Shown here: positions 1-7,418 of the stretch, one piece after another | Numbering within the stretch: the first letter of the stretch is position 1 | Layout of the letters: every line of letters begins with the position of its first letter | Notes under the pieces: model-generated | Database searches by the model: none | What the model was told of the DNA's origin: nothing | What the model saw: the letters and a program-made list of their open reading frames with translations, nothing else | NCBI RefSeq assembly: GCF_000384295.1 | Contig: NZ_KB913037.1 | Coordinates: forward strand, 5,638,822 to 5,702,821 | Origin: Amycolatopsis balhimycina FH 1894 | Lineage (GTDB): Bacteria > Actinomycetota > Actinomycetes > Mycobacteriales > Pseudonocardiaceae | Direction of reading: 5' to 3' | DNA: 64,000 bases | Position numbers and translations under genes: made by a program

Positions 1-350
1 TCGTCCGGCTTCCCGAGGGCTACCGCACTCCGTTGACCGAGACGCCGCTTTCGGGCGGCGAAGCCCAGCGGCTCGGGCTCGCCCGGGCAATCGTGCGCAA
101 CCCGCGCGTCCTGATCTTCGACGACGCCACGGCCAGTCTGGACACGGTCACCGAAGCAGCGGTCGAGCGAGCCGTGGCGGGCGCCATGCCGGGTCGCACG
201 CGCGTCGTCGTGACGCACCGGGTGAGCACAGCGGCTCGTGCGGACCTGGTGGTCTGGCTCGAGGACGGCCGGATCCGCGCGGTCGCCCCCCACACCGCAC
301 TCTGGCAAGAGCCGGGTTTCCGGGGTGTCTTCACGGAGGACGACCAGTGA
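1..350 (+). CDS. ABC exporter subunit, ATP-binding C-terminus (5' partial)
   Basis: Only the last part of a nucleotide-binding domain is in the window; the frame is open to the left edge. It shows an ABC signature (LSGGEAQ), a Walker B strand and a switch histidine (VVTHR). The Walker B reads LIFDDATASLD, so the usual catalytic Glu after the Walker B Asp is Asp. That is the pattern of the degenerate site in heterodimeric type IV exporters. The stop overlaps the GTG start of the next transporter gene by 4 bp, so the two are very likely one heterodimeric pump. The substrate cannot be inferred. Confidence 0.85.
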   Translation, partial: VRLPEGYRTPLTETPLSGGEAQRLGLARAIVRNPRVLIFDDATASLDTVTEAAVERAVAGAMPGRTRVVVTHRVSTAARADLVVWLEDGRIRAVAPHTALWQEPGFRGVFTEDDQ

Positions 351-2404
351 GCCTGCGCCGCTTGTACTGGTCCGCGCTCGCCGGGCAGTGGCGTGGCGGT
401 GCCGTGCTGCTCCTGTGTTCGCTGCTCGAAGGCGTACCGGCTTTCTTCTCGGGGCGGCTCGTCGAGCAGTCCGTGGACCGAGGTTTCGCAGTCGGCGACC
501 CCGCGGCCGGGCTCGGCTGGCTCGCGTTGTTCGGCCTGGCTGCCGTGCTCGGCGCGTTCGGTGCCCGGATGGTGTGGCACCAGCTCGGCAAGGTCGTCGA
601 ACCCCTGCGCGACGCCTTGGTGACGGCGGTCGTCCGCGGCGTGCTGCACAACGAGTCCCCGCCGCGCAACCAGCCGGACTCCAGCGGAGTCGCCCGGATC
701 ACGCAGCACGTCGAGGTGGTCCGCGACGCGACCGCCGGCTTGCTGGTGCAGGCCCGCGGCATGCTGGTGACGACGACCGCCGCGCTCGCCGGCCTCTTGA
801 CCGTCGCCGGCGCTCTCGTGGTGCCGGTTGCCGTGCCGGTGATCTCCGCGCTGATCACCTTTGCCTGCCTCCTGCCCTCGCTCGCCCGTCGTCAGCGCGT
901 GCTGGCACTGGCCGACGAGCAGACGGCTGCGACGGCCGGTGCTTCTCTGGCCGGGATGCGCGACATCGTGGCGTGCGGTGCCGAGCCGATCGCCGCACTG
1001 GCGATGGACGACGCGGTCGACGCCCAGGGGGACGCCGCCATCCGCGTGGCGCGCTCAAGTGCCCTCCGCGCGCTGGTCGTCTCGCTCGGGGGGTTCGCCC
1101 CGTTGCTTCTCGCGCTGGCGTTGGCCCCAGCGCTGGTGGGCCGCGGCGAGCTGACTGCGGGGGCCGCCCTCGGCGCGCTGGTCTACCTGGCCACGACGAT
1201 GCAACCGGCGCTGCGCGGCCTAGCGGCCACGGCCGGCACTGTCGTCCTGCGCCTGCTGGTCGCGCTCCGCCGGCTGGCGGAAACGGCCGAGCTGCCCGAC
1301 GTTGCCGATGGGACGGCGACCCCGCGCGGCACCGACGTCCGGGTGCATGGGCTGACGTTCGGTTGGGGCGCGGCGGCCGAACCTGTGGTCCGCGAGCTGG
1401 ACCTGGCGCTGCGGCCCGGTGAGCCCCTCGCCGTCGTCGGGCCGAGTGGCATTGGCAAGTCGACATTGGCCGGCTTGCTCACCGGGATGCTCACGCCGCA
1501 GGCAGGCCGGGTACTGCTGGGCGGCGTCCCGGTCCGGGACGTGCCCGCGGCGCTCCGGCACGAGCTCGTGGCGCTGATCCCGCAAGAGGCGTACATCTTC
1601 GCGGGAACGGTACGGGACAACGTGAGCATGTTCGCCCCGTCCGCTTCGGACGACGCATTGTCGGCCGCCGTGGACGCGGTGGGCGCGGGCGCGTTGCTGG
1701 AGCGCCTGGGCGGACTCGACGCCGAGGTCGGTCACGGCGGCGAAGGTCTCTCCGCGGGCGAAGCGCAGTTGCTCGCGTTGGCCAGGGTGTACGCCGGTTC
1801 GGCGCAACTAGTGGTTCTCGATGAAGCGACCTCCCATCTCGACCCGGTGTCGGAAGCCCGTGCGGAGCGGGCCTTTGCCGCGCGGGGTGGTGTTCTCGTC
1901 GTAATCGCGCACCGGTTGTCTTCGGCCTTGCGCGCGGATCGTGTGCTCGTCATGGACGGCCGCGAGACCGCGTTGGGCAGCCACGCCGACCTCCTGGCCG
2001 GCTCGGCACGATACGCGGAACTCATGCAGGCCTGGGCGACACCGGCGGCTGGGGAACCAGCTGTCGATGCCACCTCGATGGCGGGTGTGGGCAGCGAACC
2101 GGCCCCCGGTACCAGGGGCCGGCCGCTTGCTGGCAGTCGCGGGGCCACTGCCGGGGCGCCTTCCGGCAACGGCCCCGCGATTTCTGCCGAGGGTCGTGGT
2201 GCTGCCGTCTGCGGGACGCCTGCCGGAGACGGGTTCACAACCACTATGAGTCCACCTGCGGGGACGGGTTCGGTGACCGCCGCCGGGGCGCCTGCCGCCG
2301 AGGAGTCCGGTACCGTGCCCGGGCCGTCCGCCCATCCGGATTCTGCCGAGACCGGATTGACGCCTAGGCCGCCATCCGTGCCGCGAGCCGCTCGGGTGAG
2401 CTGA
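347..2404 (+). CDS. ABC exporter, fused membrane and ATP-binding domains
   Basis: This 685-aa protein begins at a GTG overlapping the upstream stop. Residues ~1-320 hold hydrophobic segments of an ABC exporter membrane domain. The ATPase domain follows: Walker A GPSGIGKST near residue 364, signature LSAGEAQ near 468, Walker B VVLDEATSHLD near 488 and switch region IAHRLSS near 521. Its Walker B keeps the catalytic Glu, so it pairs logically with the preceding degenerate half. Residues ~575-685 form an unusual Pro/Ala/Gly/Thr-rich low-complexity tail with no recognisable domain. Function inferred: ATP-driven efflux at the plasma membrane; cargo unknown. Confidence 0.88.
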   Translation: MSLRRLYWSALAGQWRGGAVLLLCSLLEGVPAFFSGRLVEQSVDRGFAVGDPAAGLGWLALFGLAAVLGAFGARMVWHQLGKVVEPLRDALVTAVVRGVLHNESPPRNQPDSSGVARITQHVEVVRDATAGLLVQARGMLVTTTAALAGLLTVAGALVVPVAVPVISALITFACLLPSLARRQRVLALADEQTAATAGASLAGMRDIVACGAEPIAALAMDDAVDAQGDAAIRVARSSALRALVVSLGGFAPLLLALALAPALVGRGELTAGAALGALVYLATTMQPALRGLAATAGTVVLRLLVALRRLAETAELPDVADGTATPRGTDVRVHGLTFGWGAAAEPVVRELDLALRPGEPLAVVGPSGIGKSTLAGLLTGMLTPQAGRVLLGGVPVRDVPAALRHELVALIPQEAYIFAGTVRDNVSMFAPSASDDALSAAVDAVGAGALLERLGGLDAEVGHGGEGLSAGEAQLLALARVYAGSAQLVVLDEATSHLDPVSEARAERAFAARGGVLVVIAHRLSSALRADRVLVMDGRETALGSHADLLAGSARYAELMQAWATPAAGEPAVDATSMAGVGSEPAPGTRGRPLAGSRGATAGAPSGNGPAISAEGRGAAVCGTPAGDGFTTTMSPPAGTGSVTAAGAPAAEESGTVPGPSAHPDSAETGLTPRPPSVPRAARVS

Positions 2405-2544
2405 CTGCTCGTCCAGTGTGGACTGGTTTCATGTGCTGCCAGCTTATCGCCGTCAAGGGGTCGCGGAAGCCCCCGGCGCGAATCTGTGGATAACTCGCCG
2501 ATCTTCGCCGGGCCTGTGGACAACTCGGACCGATCGGCCGTTTC

Positions 2545-2566
2545 TGTCGGTGCCGTGGGGCATCAT
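2545..2566 (+). promoter_or_regulatory. PafBC/RecA-NDp-like promoter without an obvious gene
   Basis: TGTCGGTG (2545-2552), exactly 8 bases, then CATCAT (2561-2566) resembles the published RecA-independent DNA-damage promoter pattern (tTGTCRGTG-N8-TAnnnT). A full-length Shine-Dalgarno (AAAGGAGGTGA, 2609-2619) follows. The only reading frames after it are Arg-rich antisense shadows of the thioesterase gene. The 16 bases GTTTCTGTCGGTGCCG are identical to those at the 6261 site. Confidence 0.4.
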
Positions 2567-2636
2567 CGAAAGCGCGGGAAGAACACAGCCCGGAACCGGC
2601 TCCGTCAGAAAGGAGGTGACCCGGCGGCGGTGCGCG

Positions 2637-3047
2637 TCAGCCGGGCTGCAGTGCTTCCAGCGCCTCACGCAGCTTGCCGGAAACCGGTGTCGGCCGGCGG
2701 GACTCGCGGTCCACGAAGACGTGCACGAAGTGCCCTTCCGCGACCAGGGACTCGTCGGCGGCGTACATCCCGATTTCGTAGCGGACGCTGGACTTCCCGA
2801 GGTGCGCCACCCGCAACCCGACCCGAAGCGAACCAGGAAAGGAAACCGATGAGTGATACCTGCAGCGGGATTCGACGCACAGCCCGATCACCGCCCCGGC
2901 TTCGATGTCGAGGCCGCCCTGCTCGATCAGCCACGTGTTGATCACGGTGTCCATCAGCGAGTAGTGCACGACGTTGTTGACGTGTCCGTAGACGTCGTTG
3001 TCCTTCCAGCGCAACGGAACCGTCTGCCAGTGCGGGTACTCGCTCAC
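2637..3047 (-). CDS. Acyl-CoA thioesterase, YbgC/FadM hotdog family
   Basis: A 136-aa hotdog-fold protein. The N-terminal region has the family pattern RWKDNDVYGHVNNVVHY, including the Asp (DxxGHVNN) used by 4-hydroxybenzoyl-CoA thioesterase-type enzymes. The start is a GTG that overlaps the stop of the upstream transhydrogenase gene (GTGA), so the two should be co-transcribed and translationally coupled. Likely role: hydrolysis of a cytosolic acyl-CoA. The substrate cannot be told from sequence. Upstream in-frame codons to 3266 lie inside the neighbouring gene and were not used. Confidence 0.85.
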   Translation of the reverse strand: MSEYPHWQTVPLRWKDNDVYGHVNNVVHYSLMDTVINTWLIEQGGLDIEAGAVIGLCVESRCRYHSSVSFPGSLRVGLRVAHLGKSSVRYEIGMYAADESLVAEGHFVHVFVDRESRRPTPVSGKLREALEALQPG

Positions 3048-4324
3048 CACAGCGACACCGATTCGCGCAGGATGCCCGACAGGTCCTCTGTGGACGCCTC
3101 GCGCGGTGCGGTGGCCAGCAGGCGTTGCTGCTTGAGGGTTCCCTCCACCAGTGAGTCCACATCGGACTCCGTGTAGCCGACGGCGCCGATGCCGTCCGGG
3201 ATGCCGATCTGGCGCATCAGGTCGATCAGCACCGCGGGCAGGTGGTCGGCGAAGTCGCCGGGCCACTCGAAGTCGGGCGCCAGCAGGCGTGCGACCCGGA
3301 GGTGGCGGTCCGGTGCCGCGGCGAACGTGAAGCGGAACGCCGCGGGTGCGGTCAGCGAGACGGCCATGCCGTGCGGCACCATGGGTTCTTCGCCCGGGTA
3401 GCCGTCCGGGTGGAAATCCCTGACCTGCCCGGCGATCGGGTACGCGTTCGCGTGCGGGATGTGGACACCGGCGTTGCCGAACCCGAGGCCGGCGAACGTC
3501 GCGGCCAAGGCCATGGCTTCACGCGCCTTGAGGTCGGAACCGTCGCGCACGGCGGCGGGGAGCGCCCACGACAGCAACCGCAGTGACTGCTCGGCGAACA
3601 TGTCGGCCAGCGGGTTCGAGCCGCAGTACGGCACGCGCTGCTCCGGGCGTTTGCGCTCGAACTCCGTGTACGGCTTGGCGGTGTAGCTCTCGGCGGCGTG
3701 GCACAGGATGTCCATGCCGCTGGCCGCCGTCACGCCGGCCGGCTGGCTGACGGTGAGACGCGGGTCGACGACGGCCAGGGCCGGGCGCAGCCGCAGGTGG
3801 CTGATCCCGCTCTTGACGCGCAGGGACAGCACGTCCAGGACGCAGACCGTGGTGCTCTCGGAGCCGGTGCCGGTCGTGGTCGGCACCGCGACCAGTGGCT
3901 TCAGCGGGCGGTCCGGCGCGCGGCCGCCGCCGACGGGTGCGTTGACGTAGTCCATCAGCTCGCCGTCGTTGCTGGTGAGCAGGTTCGCCGCCTTGGCGGT
4001 GTCGATGGCCGACCCGCCGCCGACGGCGACGAATGCGTCGTACGGGCCGGTTCCGCGGGCGAAGTCAACCGCCTTCTGCATGCTGACATCGGTGGGTTCG
4101 ACGTGTACACCGTCGAAGATCTCGGTCTCGATGCCGTAGCCGGCGATGCCGTCGGCGATGCGGCGTGGCCAGCCGGTCGCGGCTACCTGCGGGTCCGTCA
4201 CCACGAGCACGCGGTGCGCGCCGTACTGCGTGAGGTCGTAGCCGATCTCGTCGCTCGCACCGGTGCCGTACTTCAAGGCTGGTGCGCCATAAGTAAAAAC
4301 AGTTTCATGTTCTGTCACGGTCAA
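3044..4324 (-). CDS. Hydroxyacid-oxoacid transhydrogenase-like iron alcohol dehydrogenase
   Basis: A 426-aa group III (iron-containing) alcohol dehydrogenase. It has the nucleotide-binding GGGSAIDTAK motif near residue 102, TTTGTGSE near 150, and metal-ligand regions with DILCHAAE and HGMAVSLTAPA plus the HIPHANAYPIAG segment. Length and these motifs fit the ADHFE1/HOT subgroup, which transfers hydride between 4-hydroxybutyrate and 2-oxoglutarate. A simple alcohol or lactaldehyde dehydrogenase role is not excluded. It is the first gene of a two-gene operon with the thioesterase and is divergent from the ThDP enzyme. Confidence 0.85.
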   Translation of the reverse strand: MTVTEHETVFTYGAPALKYGTGASDEIGYDLTQYGAHRVLVVTDPQVAATGWPRRIADGIAGYGIETEIFDGVHVEPTDVSMQKAVDFARGTGPYDAFVAVGGGSAIDTAKAANLLTSNDGELMDYVNAPVGGGRAPDRPLKPLVAVPTTTGTGSESTTVCVLDVLSLRVKSGISHLRLRPALAVVDPRLTVSQPAGVTAASGMDILCHAAESYTAKPYTEFERKRPEQRVPYCGSNPLADMFAEQSLRLLSWALPAAVRDGSDLKAREAMALAATFAGLGFGNAGVHIPHANAYPIAGQVRDFHPDGYPGEEPMVPHGMAVSLTAPAAFRFTFAAAPDRHLRVARLLAPDFEWPGDFADHLPAVLIDLMRQIGIPDGIGAVGYTESDVDSLVEGTLKQQRLLATAPREASTEDLSGILRESVSLW

Positions 4325-4410
4325 GTCTGCGGTCCTCGCTCCCTTGATCGGCTGTCAGTCGGTCAAAGCGGACATTCGGCCTATCCTTGCCGGGTTTCGG
4401 CGAAGATCAC

Positions 4411-4441
4411 TTGACTGCACTGAACGGTGCCCGCCTAAGCT
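4411..4441 (+). promoter_or_regulatory. Possible promoter of the ThDP enzyme gene
   Basis: TTGACT (4411-4416) and TAAGCT (4436-4441) are spaced 19 bp and would start transcription near 4448, at the in-frame ATT discussed for the next gene. The spacing is slightly long, so this is tentative. Confidence 0.35.
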
Positions 4442-4486
4442 CTCCTCATTAGATACCAACTGGGAGCGACCGTCGCCCAGACGGCC

Positions 4487-6118
4487 GTGCGGATCCTGAC
4501 CGAGGCGCGTGTCCGCCGCGTGTACGCGGTGGTCGGTGAGTCCTTCCTGGAACTGCTCGACGCCTTGCAGCGCGAGCGGGAGATCACGCTGGTTTCGGCG
4601 CGTCACGACGCGGGCGCGGCGTTCATGGCGGAGGCGGAGGGCAAGCTCACCGAGCGTCCCGCCGTGCTGCTCGCCAGCCGCGGGCCGAGCGCGGCGAGCC
4701 TGGCGATCGGCGTCCAAACGGCCTACCAGGACGAGACTCCGATGGTCGTGATCCTGGAGACACCGGCGCTCGCGCCGGTGCCGTCGTCGTCCGGGGAGCT
4801 GCCGACGTCGGACCTCACGGCCATGTTCGAGTCGATCGCCAAGTCGACACTGCGGGTGACCGATCCGGACAGCCTGCCCGGGCTGCTCGCGCACGCGCTG
4901 ACGACGTCGCAGGAGGGACGGCCCGGGCCGGTCGTGCTCGGCGTGCCCTGCGACGTCTGGGGCATGCCCTACGACGCGGCGAAGCCGATGGCGCGGGTCC
5001 GGCCGCCGGCGTCCGGCACGCTGGGCCGTTCGGCGGACGCCGTGGCGCAGCTGGTGGACGAGGCCAAATACCCCGTGGTCATCGTCGGCGGCCGGGCGCG
5101 GTCCGCGCGGGACGAGCTGATCGCGGTGGCCGACGAGCTCGCGCTGCCCGTCTACAACGCCTTCCGTCGGCAGGACGCCTTCCCGGAGAACCACGCCCGT
5201 TACGCCGGCCACCTCGGGCTCGGCATCCCGGCCCGGCAGCTGGACGCGCTGGAGCGCGCCGACCTGGTCCTCGCGCTCGGCACCCAGCTCGACGAGGTGA
5301 CGACCCAGGCCTACCGCTACCCGACGGCCCAGCAGACGCTGGTCATGGTCGGCACTGGCATCGATGTCAGCCCGAAACGGCGGGGGCTGACCTTCCGCGT
5401 CGACTCCGAGGTCGAGCCGTTCCTGCGGGAGCTGCGGGCGGTGGCGTCGCCGCGGACGAGGCGGGCTTCGGCGGCGAACGCGGCCGTCCACACCTTCATG
5501 ACCCCGCCCGACACCAGCGGCAACACCCGGGTGCACCCGGTCGACGTCGTCCGGGCGCTGCGGAAGCTGGCGCCCGAGGACACCATTGTGACCAGCGACG
5601 CCGGCAACTTCGCGCAGTTCATGCACCGGTACTGGTGCTTCACCGCGCCGCGCAGCCAGCTCGGCCCGAGCAACGCCGCGATGGGGTATGCCGTGCCGGC
5701 CGCCGTGGCGGCGAAGCTGGCCGAGCCGCGGCGGACCGTCGTGGCCATGGTCGGGGACGCCGGCACGCTGATGACCGGCCAGGAGATCGAAACGGCCGTC
5801 CGGTACCGGGCGCCGGTGATGGTGGTCGTGTTCCAGAACGGCGTGCACGGGGCGCTCGCCATGCACCAGGCCCGCACGTACGGCCGGCTTTCCGGGGTGT
5901 CCGTCCCGCTGACCGACTTCGCTTCGTGGGCGCGTGGACTCGGCGCGGCAGGGTACACCGTGGACGATCGCGAAGAGCTCGAGCCGATCATCGCCAGCGC
6001 CCTCGTGCGGCAACGTCCGTGCGTCATCGATGTGCGCACAGACCCCGACGTCGTGACCCCGGACGTGCGGATTTCGGCCCTGCTCGGGCAGGCTCGTCCG
6101 CAACCTCCCGCCCAGTAA
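4487..6118 (+). CDS. Thiamine-diphosphate-dependent enzyme, acetolactate-synthase-like
   Basis: Three-domain ThDP enzyme: an N-terminal PYR domain with the catalytic Glu region (SARHDAGAAFMAEAEGKLT), a central Rossmann-like domain, and a C-terminal PP domain with the GDAGTLMTG...N ThDP/metal motif near residue 420. It could be acetolactate synthase-like, benzoylformate decarboxylase-like or a related 2-oxoacid lyase. The first standard start is GTG 4487, which has no close Shine-Dalgarno. Family-like sequence (ATVAQTAVRILTEA) continues upstream of it, and the frame is open back to a stop at 4436. CTG 4460 or ATT 4448 may therefore be the real start. Confidence 0.8.
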   Translation: MRILTEARVRRVYAVVGESFLELLDALQREREITLVSARHDAGAAFMAEAEGKLTERPAVLLASRGPSAASLAIGVQTAYQDETPMVVILETPALAPVPSSSGELPTSDLTAMFESIAKSTLRVTDPDSLPGLLAHALTTSQEGRPGPVVLGVPCDVWGMPYDAAKPMARVRPPASGTLGRSADAVAQLVDEAKYPVVIVGGRARSARDELIAVADELALPVYNAFRRQDAFPENHARYAGHLGLGIPARQLDALERADLVLALGTQLDEVTTQAYRYPTAQQTLVMVGTGIDVSPKRRGLTFRVDSEVEPFLRELRAVASPRTRRASAANAAVHTFMTPPDTSGNTRVHPVDVVRALRKLAPEDTIVTSDAGNFAQFMHRYWCFTAPRSQLGPSNAAMGYAVPAAVAAKLAEPRRTVVAMVGDAGTLMTGQEIETAVRYRAPVMVVVFQNGVHGALAMHQARTYGRLSGVSVPLTDFASWARGLGAAGYTVDDREELEPIIASALVRQRPCVIDVRTDPDVVTPDVRISALLGQARPQPPAQ

Positions 6119-6260
6119 GGGTTTTGCTCGGTTTCATTCCGGAAAACGCTGGGAATGTCGTGTGGTAGCAGGGCGTTGGCTCAGGTAATCTGGCGGTGTT
6201 CCGGTGGTGGTTCGCCGCTGAACCTTCCCGGCCGGGTCCCGGCGGGAGACAGCCGGTTTC

Positions 6261-6282
6261 TGTCGGTGCCGCACGGCACCAT
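6261..6282 (+). promoter_or_regulatory. PafBC/RecA-NDp-like promoter of a microprotein gene
   Basis: TGTCGGTG (6261-6268), 8 bases, then CACCAT (6277-6282). Transcription would begin near 6289, giving a ~44-nt leader that carries the Shine-Dalgarno GAGGGGAG of the small gene at 6333. The match to the DNA-damage promoter pattern is good except for C in place of the first T of the -10. Confidence 0.5.
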
Positions 6283-6332
6283 CACGGTCATCACCCGCGC
6301 CGAAGCGGGCAGGGAACGAGGGGAGTTTCGAC

Positions 6333-6506
6333 GTGACCGATCACCAGCACGCATCCGAAGCAGCGCGGAAGTCCTCCGGCGTCGTACCGGTGCTGTTCAG
6401 CGCGAGCGCGGAGGCCCACGACGACGCGGTGGTGGCCGCGGACCGGGACACGACCTGGCGGTCGCCGTTCGCGAGCGAGGGGCTGCGCCCGGCGAGTGGC
6501 GAATAG
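6333..6506 (+). CDS. 57-aa hypothetical microprotein
   Basis: A short gene with a strong Shine-Dalgarno (GAGGGGAG) 6 bases before GTG 6333, and a stop TAG at 6504. The product is soluble and acidic, beginning MTDHQHASEAARKSSG and ending RPASGE, with no membrane segment or cysteine. No family is recognised. A DNA-damage-type promoter element lies just upstream, so a stress-inducible role is possible (inference). Confidence 0.55.
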   Translation: MTDHQHASEAARKSSGVVPVLFSASAEAHDDAVVAADRDTTWRSPFASEGLRPASGE

Positions 6507-6580
6507 CTCACCCCTCACGGGTGAAGACCGCTTGTCCACCCTGGTCCAAGTGTGCTTTACTGTTCTAGGTCTCGATTTTT

Positions 6581-6612
6581 GTGTTCGTGTTAAGTCACGC
6601 TCGCAGAACTCA
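6581..6612 (+). promoter_or_regulatory. Cold-shock leader element, copy 1
   Basis: GTGTTCGTG followed by CACGCTCGCAGAACT occurs ~110 bases before this cold-shock gene. Nearly the same element stands ~120 bases before the second cold-shock gene (22683-22712). Conservation between paralogous leaders, in the same order and distance, suggests a cis-acting RNA or promoter-proximal element. Confidence 0.5.
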
Positions 6613-6635
6613 GCGGGCGTAGTGTCTCCTCACCG

Positions 6636-6692
6636 AGGAAGCAAACCGTCCCGGTGCTGACCCGGGTCGCCGAAGTGGCTTCCTGTTTTTTT
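6636..6692 (+). terminator. Terminator-like attenuator in the cold-shock leader
   Basis: AGGAAGC (6636-6642) pairs with GCTTCCT (6678-6684), and an inner stem CCCGG (6650-6654) / CCGGG (6662-6666) lies inside the loop. Seven T follow (6686-6692). It sits upstream of the cold-shock start codon, so it could stop transcription before the gene unless remodelled. Confidence 0.5.
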
Positions 6693-6716
6693 GGTGTTAC
6701 ACATGGAGACTTTTTT

Positions 6717-6920
6717 ATGACTCAGGGCACTGTGAAGTGGTTCAACTCCGAGAAGGGGTTCGGCTTCATCACCCCCGACAACGGTGGCGGCGACGTCTTC
6801 GTTCACTACAGCGAGATCCAGGGTAACGGCTTCAAGAGCCTGGAAGAGAACGCTCGCGTCGAGTTCGAGATCGGCCAGGGCCAGAAGGGCCCGCAGGCCA
6901 CGTCGGTCACCTTGATCTGA
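6717..6920 (+). CDS. Cold-shock protein (CspA family)
   Basis: A 67-aa single OB-fold protein with both RNA-binding motifs: KGFGFI (RNP1) and DVFVHY (RNP2). It is the usual length of the family and binds single-stranded RNA or DNA, destabilising secondary structure. ATG 6717 is preceded by GGAG (6704-6707). The gene has a long leader with a conserved element and an attenuator-like hairpin, and is followed by a strong terminator. It is closely related to the second copy at 22829. Confidence 0.96.
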   Translation: MTQGTVKWFNSEKGFGFITPDNGGGDVFVHYSEIQGNGFKSLEENARVEFEIGQGQKGPQATSVTLI

Positions 6921-6933
6921 CTTTGATCTTGGG

Positions 6934-6969
6934 AAAGGGCCGTCACCCGTTCGGGGTGGCGGCCCTTTT
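6934..6969 (+). terminator. Rho-independent terminator after the cold-shock gene
   Basis: AAAGGGCCG and CGGCCCTTTT form the base of a GC-rich hairpin with a CACCC/GGGTG inner stem and GTTC loop, ending in four T. Confidence 0.8.
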
Positions 6970-6984
6970 CGTAAGCTCCACACC

Positions 6985-7209
6985 ATGATCGAGCACGGCT
7001 ACACCGTCTCCGGGATGAGCTGCGGACACTGCGCGCAGTCGGTCGCCGAAGAAATCACGGCGCTGCCCGGAGTGACCGAAGTGGACGTCGACGTCCCGGC
7101 CGGCCGGGTCACCGTTCGCGCTGACACCGCATTGGCGGAAGACGACGTCCGCGCCGCTGTCGAAGAGGCGGGCTTCACCTACGAGGGCGCGGCAAAGCTC
7201 GTCTCGTAG
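6985..7209 (+). CDS. Heavy-metal-associated domain protein (CopZ-like chaperone)
   Basis: A 74-aa single HMA domain with the metal-binding GMSCGHC motif (MxCxxC) near residues 10-16, and the ferredoxin-like fold pattern through VEEAGFTYEG. It most likely carries Cu(I) in the cytosol. No copper ATPase or CsoR regulator is adjacent. A TAAGCT -10-like box ends 7 bases before ATG 6985 and there is no Shine-Dalgarno, so the mRNA may be leaderless. Confidence 0.9.
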   Translation: MIEHGYTVSGMSCGHCAQSVAEEITALPGVTEVDVDVPAGRVTVRADTALAEDDVRAAVEEAGFTYEGAAKLVS

Positions 7210-7346
7210 CCTCCTGCCAGGGTTTCACCTCCGGTTGGTTCTTCTCCGCCGACGCCGGCTCGGCGACCCGGCGACATCTTCCAGGTTGGACTGTCCACCG
7301 GATGACACGCCGCCGGTGTGATCTTCGACGCCTCGGTGCCGTTCGA

Positions 7347-7363
7347 CTGCAACGCCCTGCAAC
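7347..7363 (+). promoter_or_regulatory. Direct repeat upstream of the aco operon
   Basis: CTGCAAC occurs twice with a 10-base period (7347-7353, 7357-7363), 56 bases before acoX. Same-face helical spacing suggests a regulator site, possibly for the AcoR-like protein (inference). Confidence 0.35.
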
Positions 7364-7418
7364 CCTTCCGCCCGCGCCGGATCGTGGAGTCTCCTGATCC
7401 TCCGGTCAAGGAGGTCAG

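Noticed and set aside
2486..2941. Plus-strand frame after the 2545 promoter
   Set aside because: Arg-rich and fully antisense to the thioesterase gene; no plausible protein.
4355..6103. 582-aa minus-strand frame over the ThDP enzyme
   Set aside because: Low-complexity Arg/His/Gly translation; antisense shadow.
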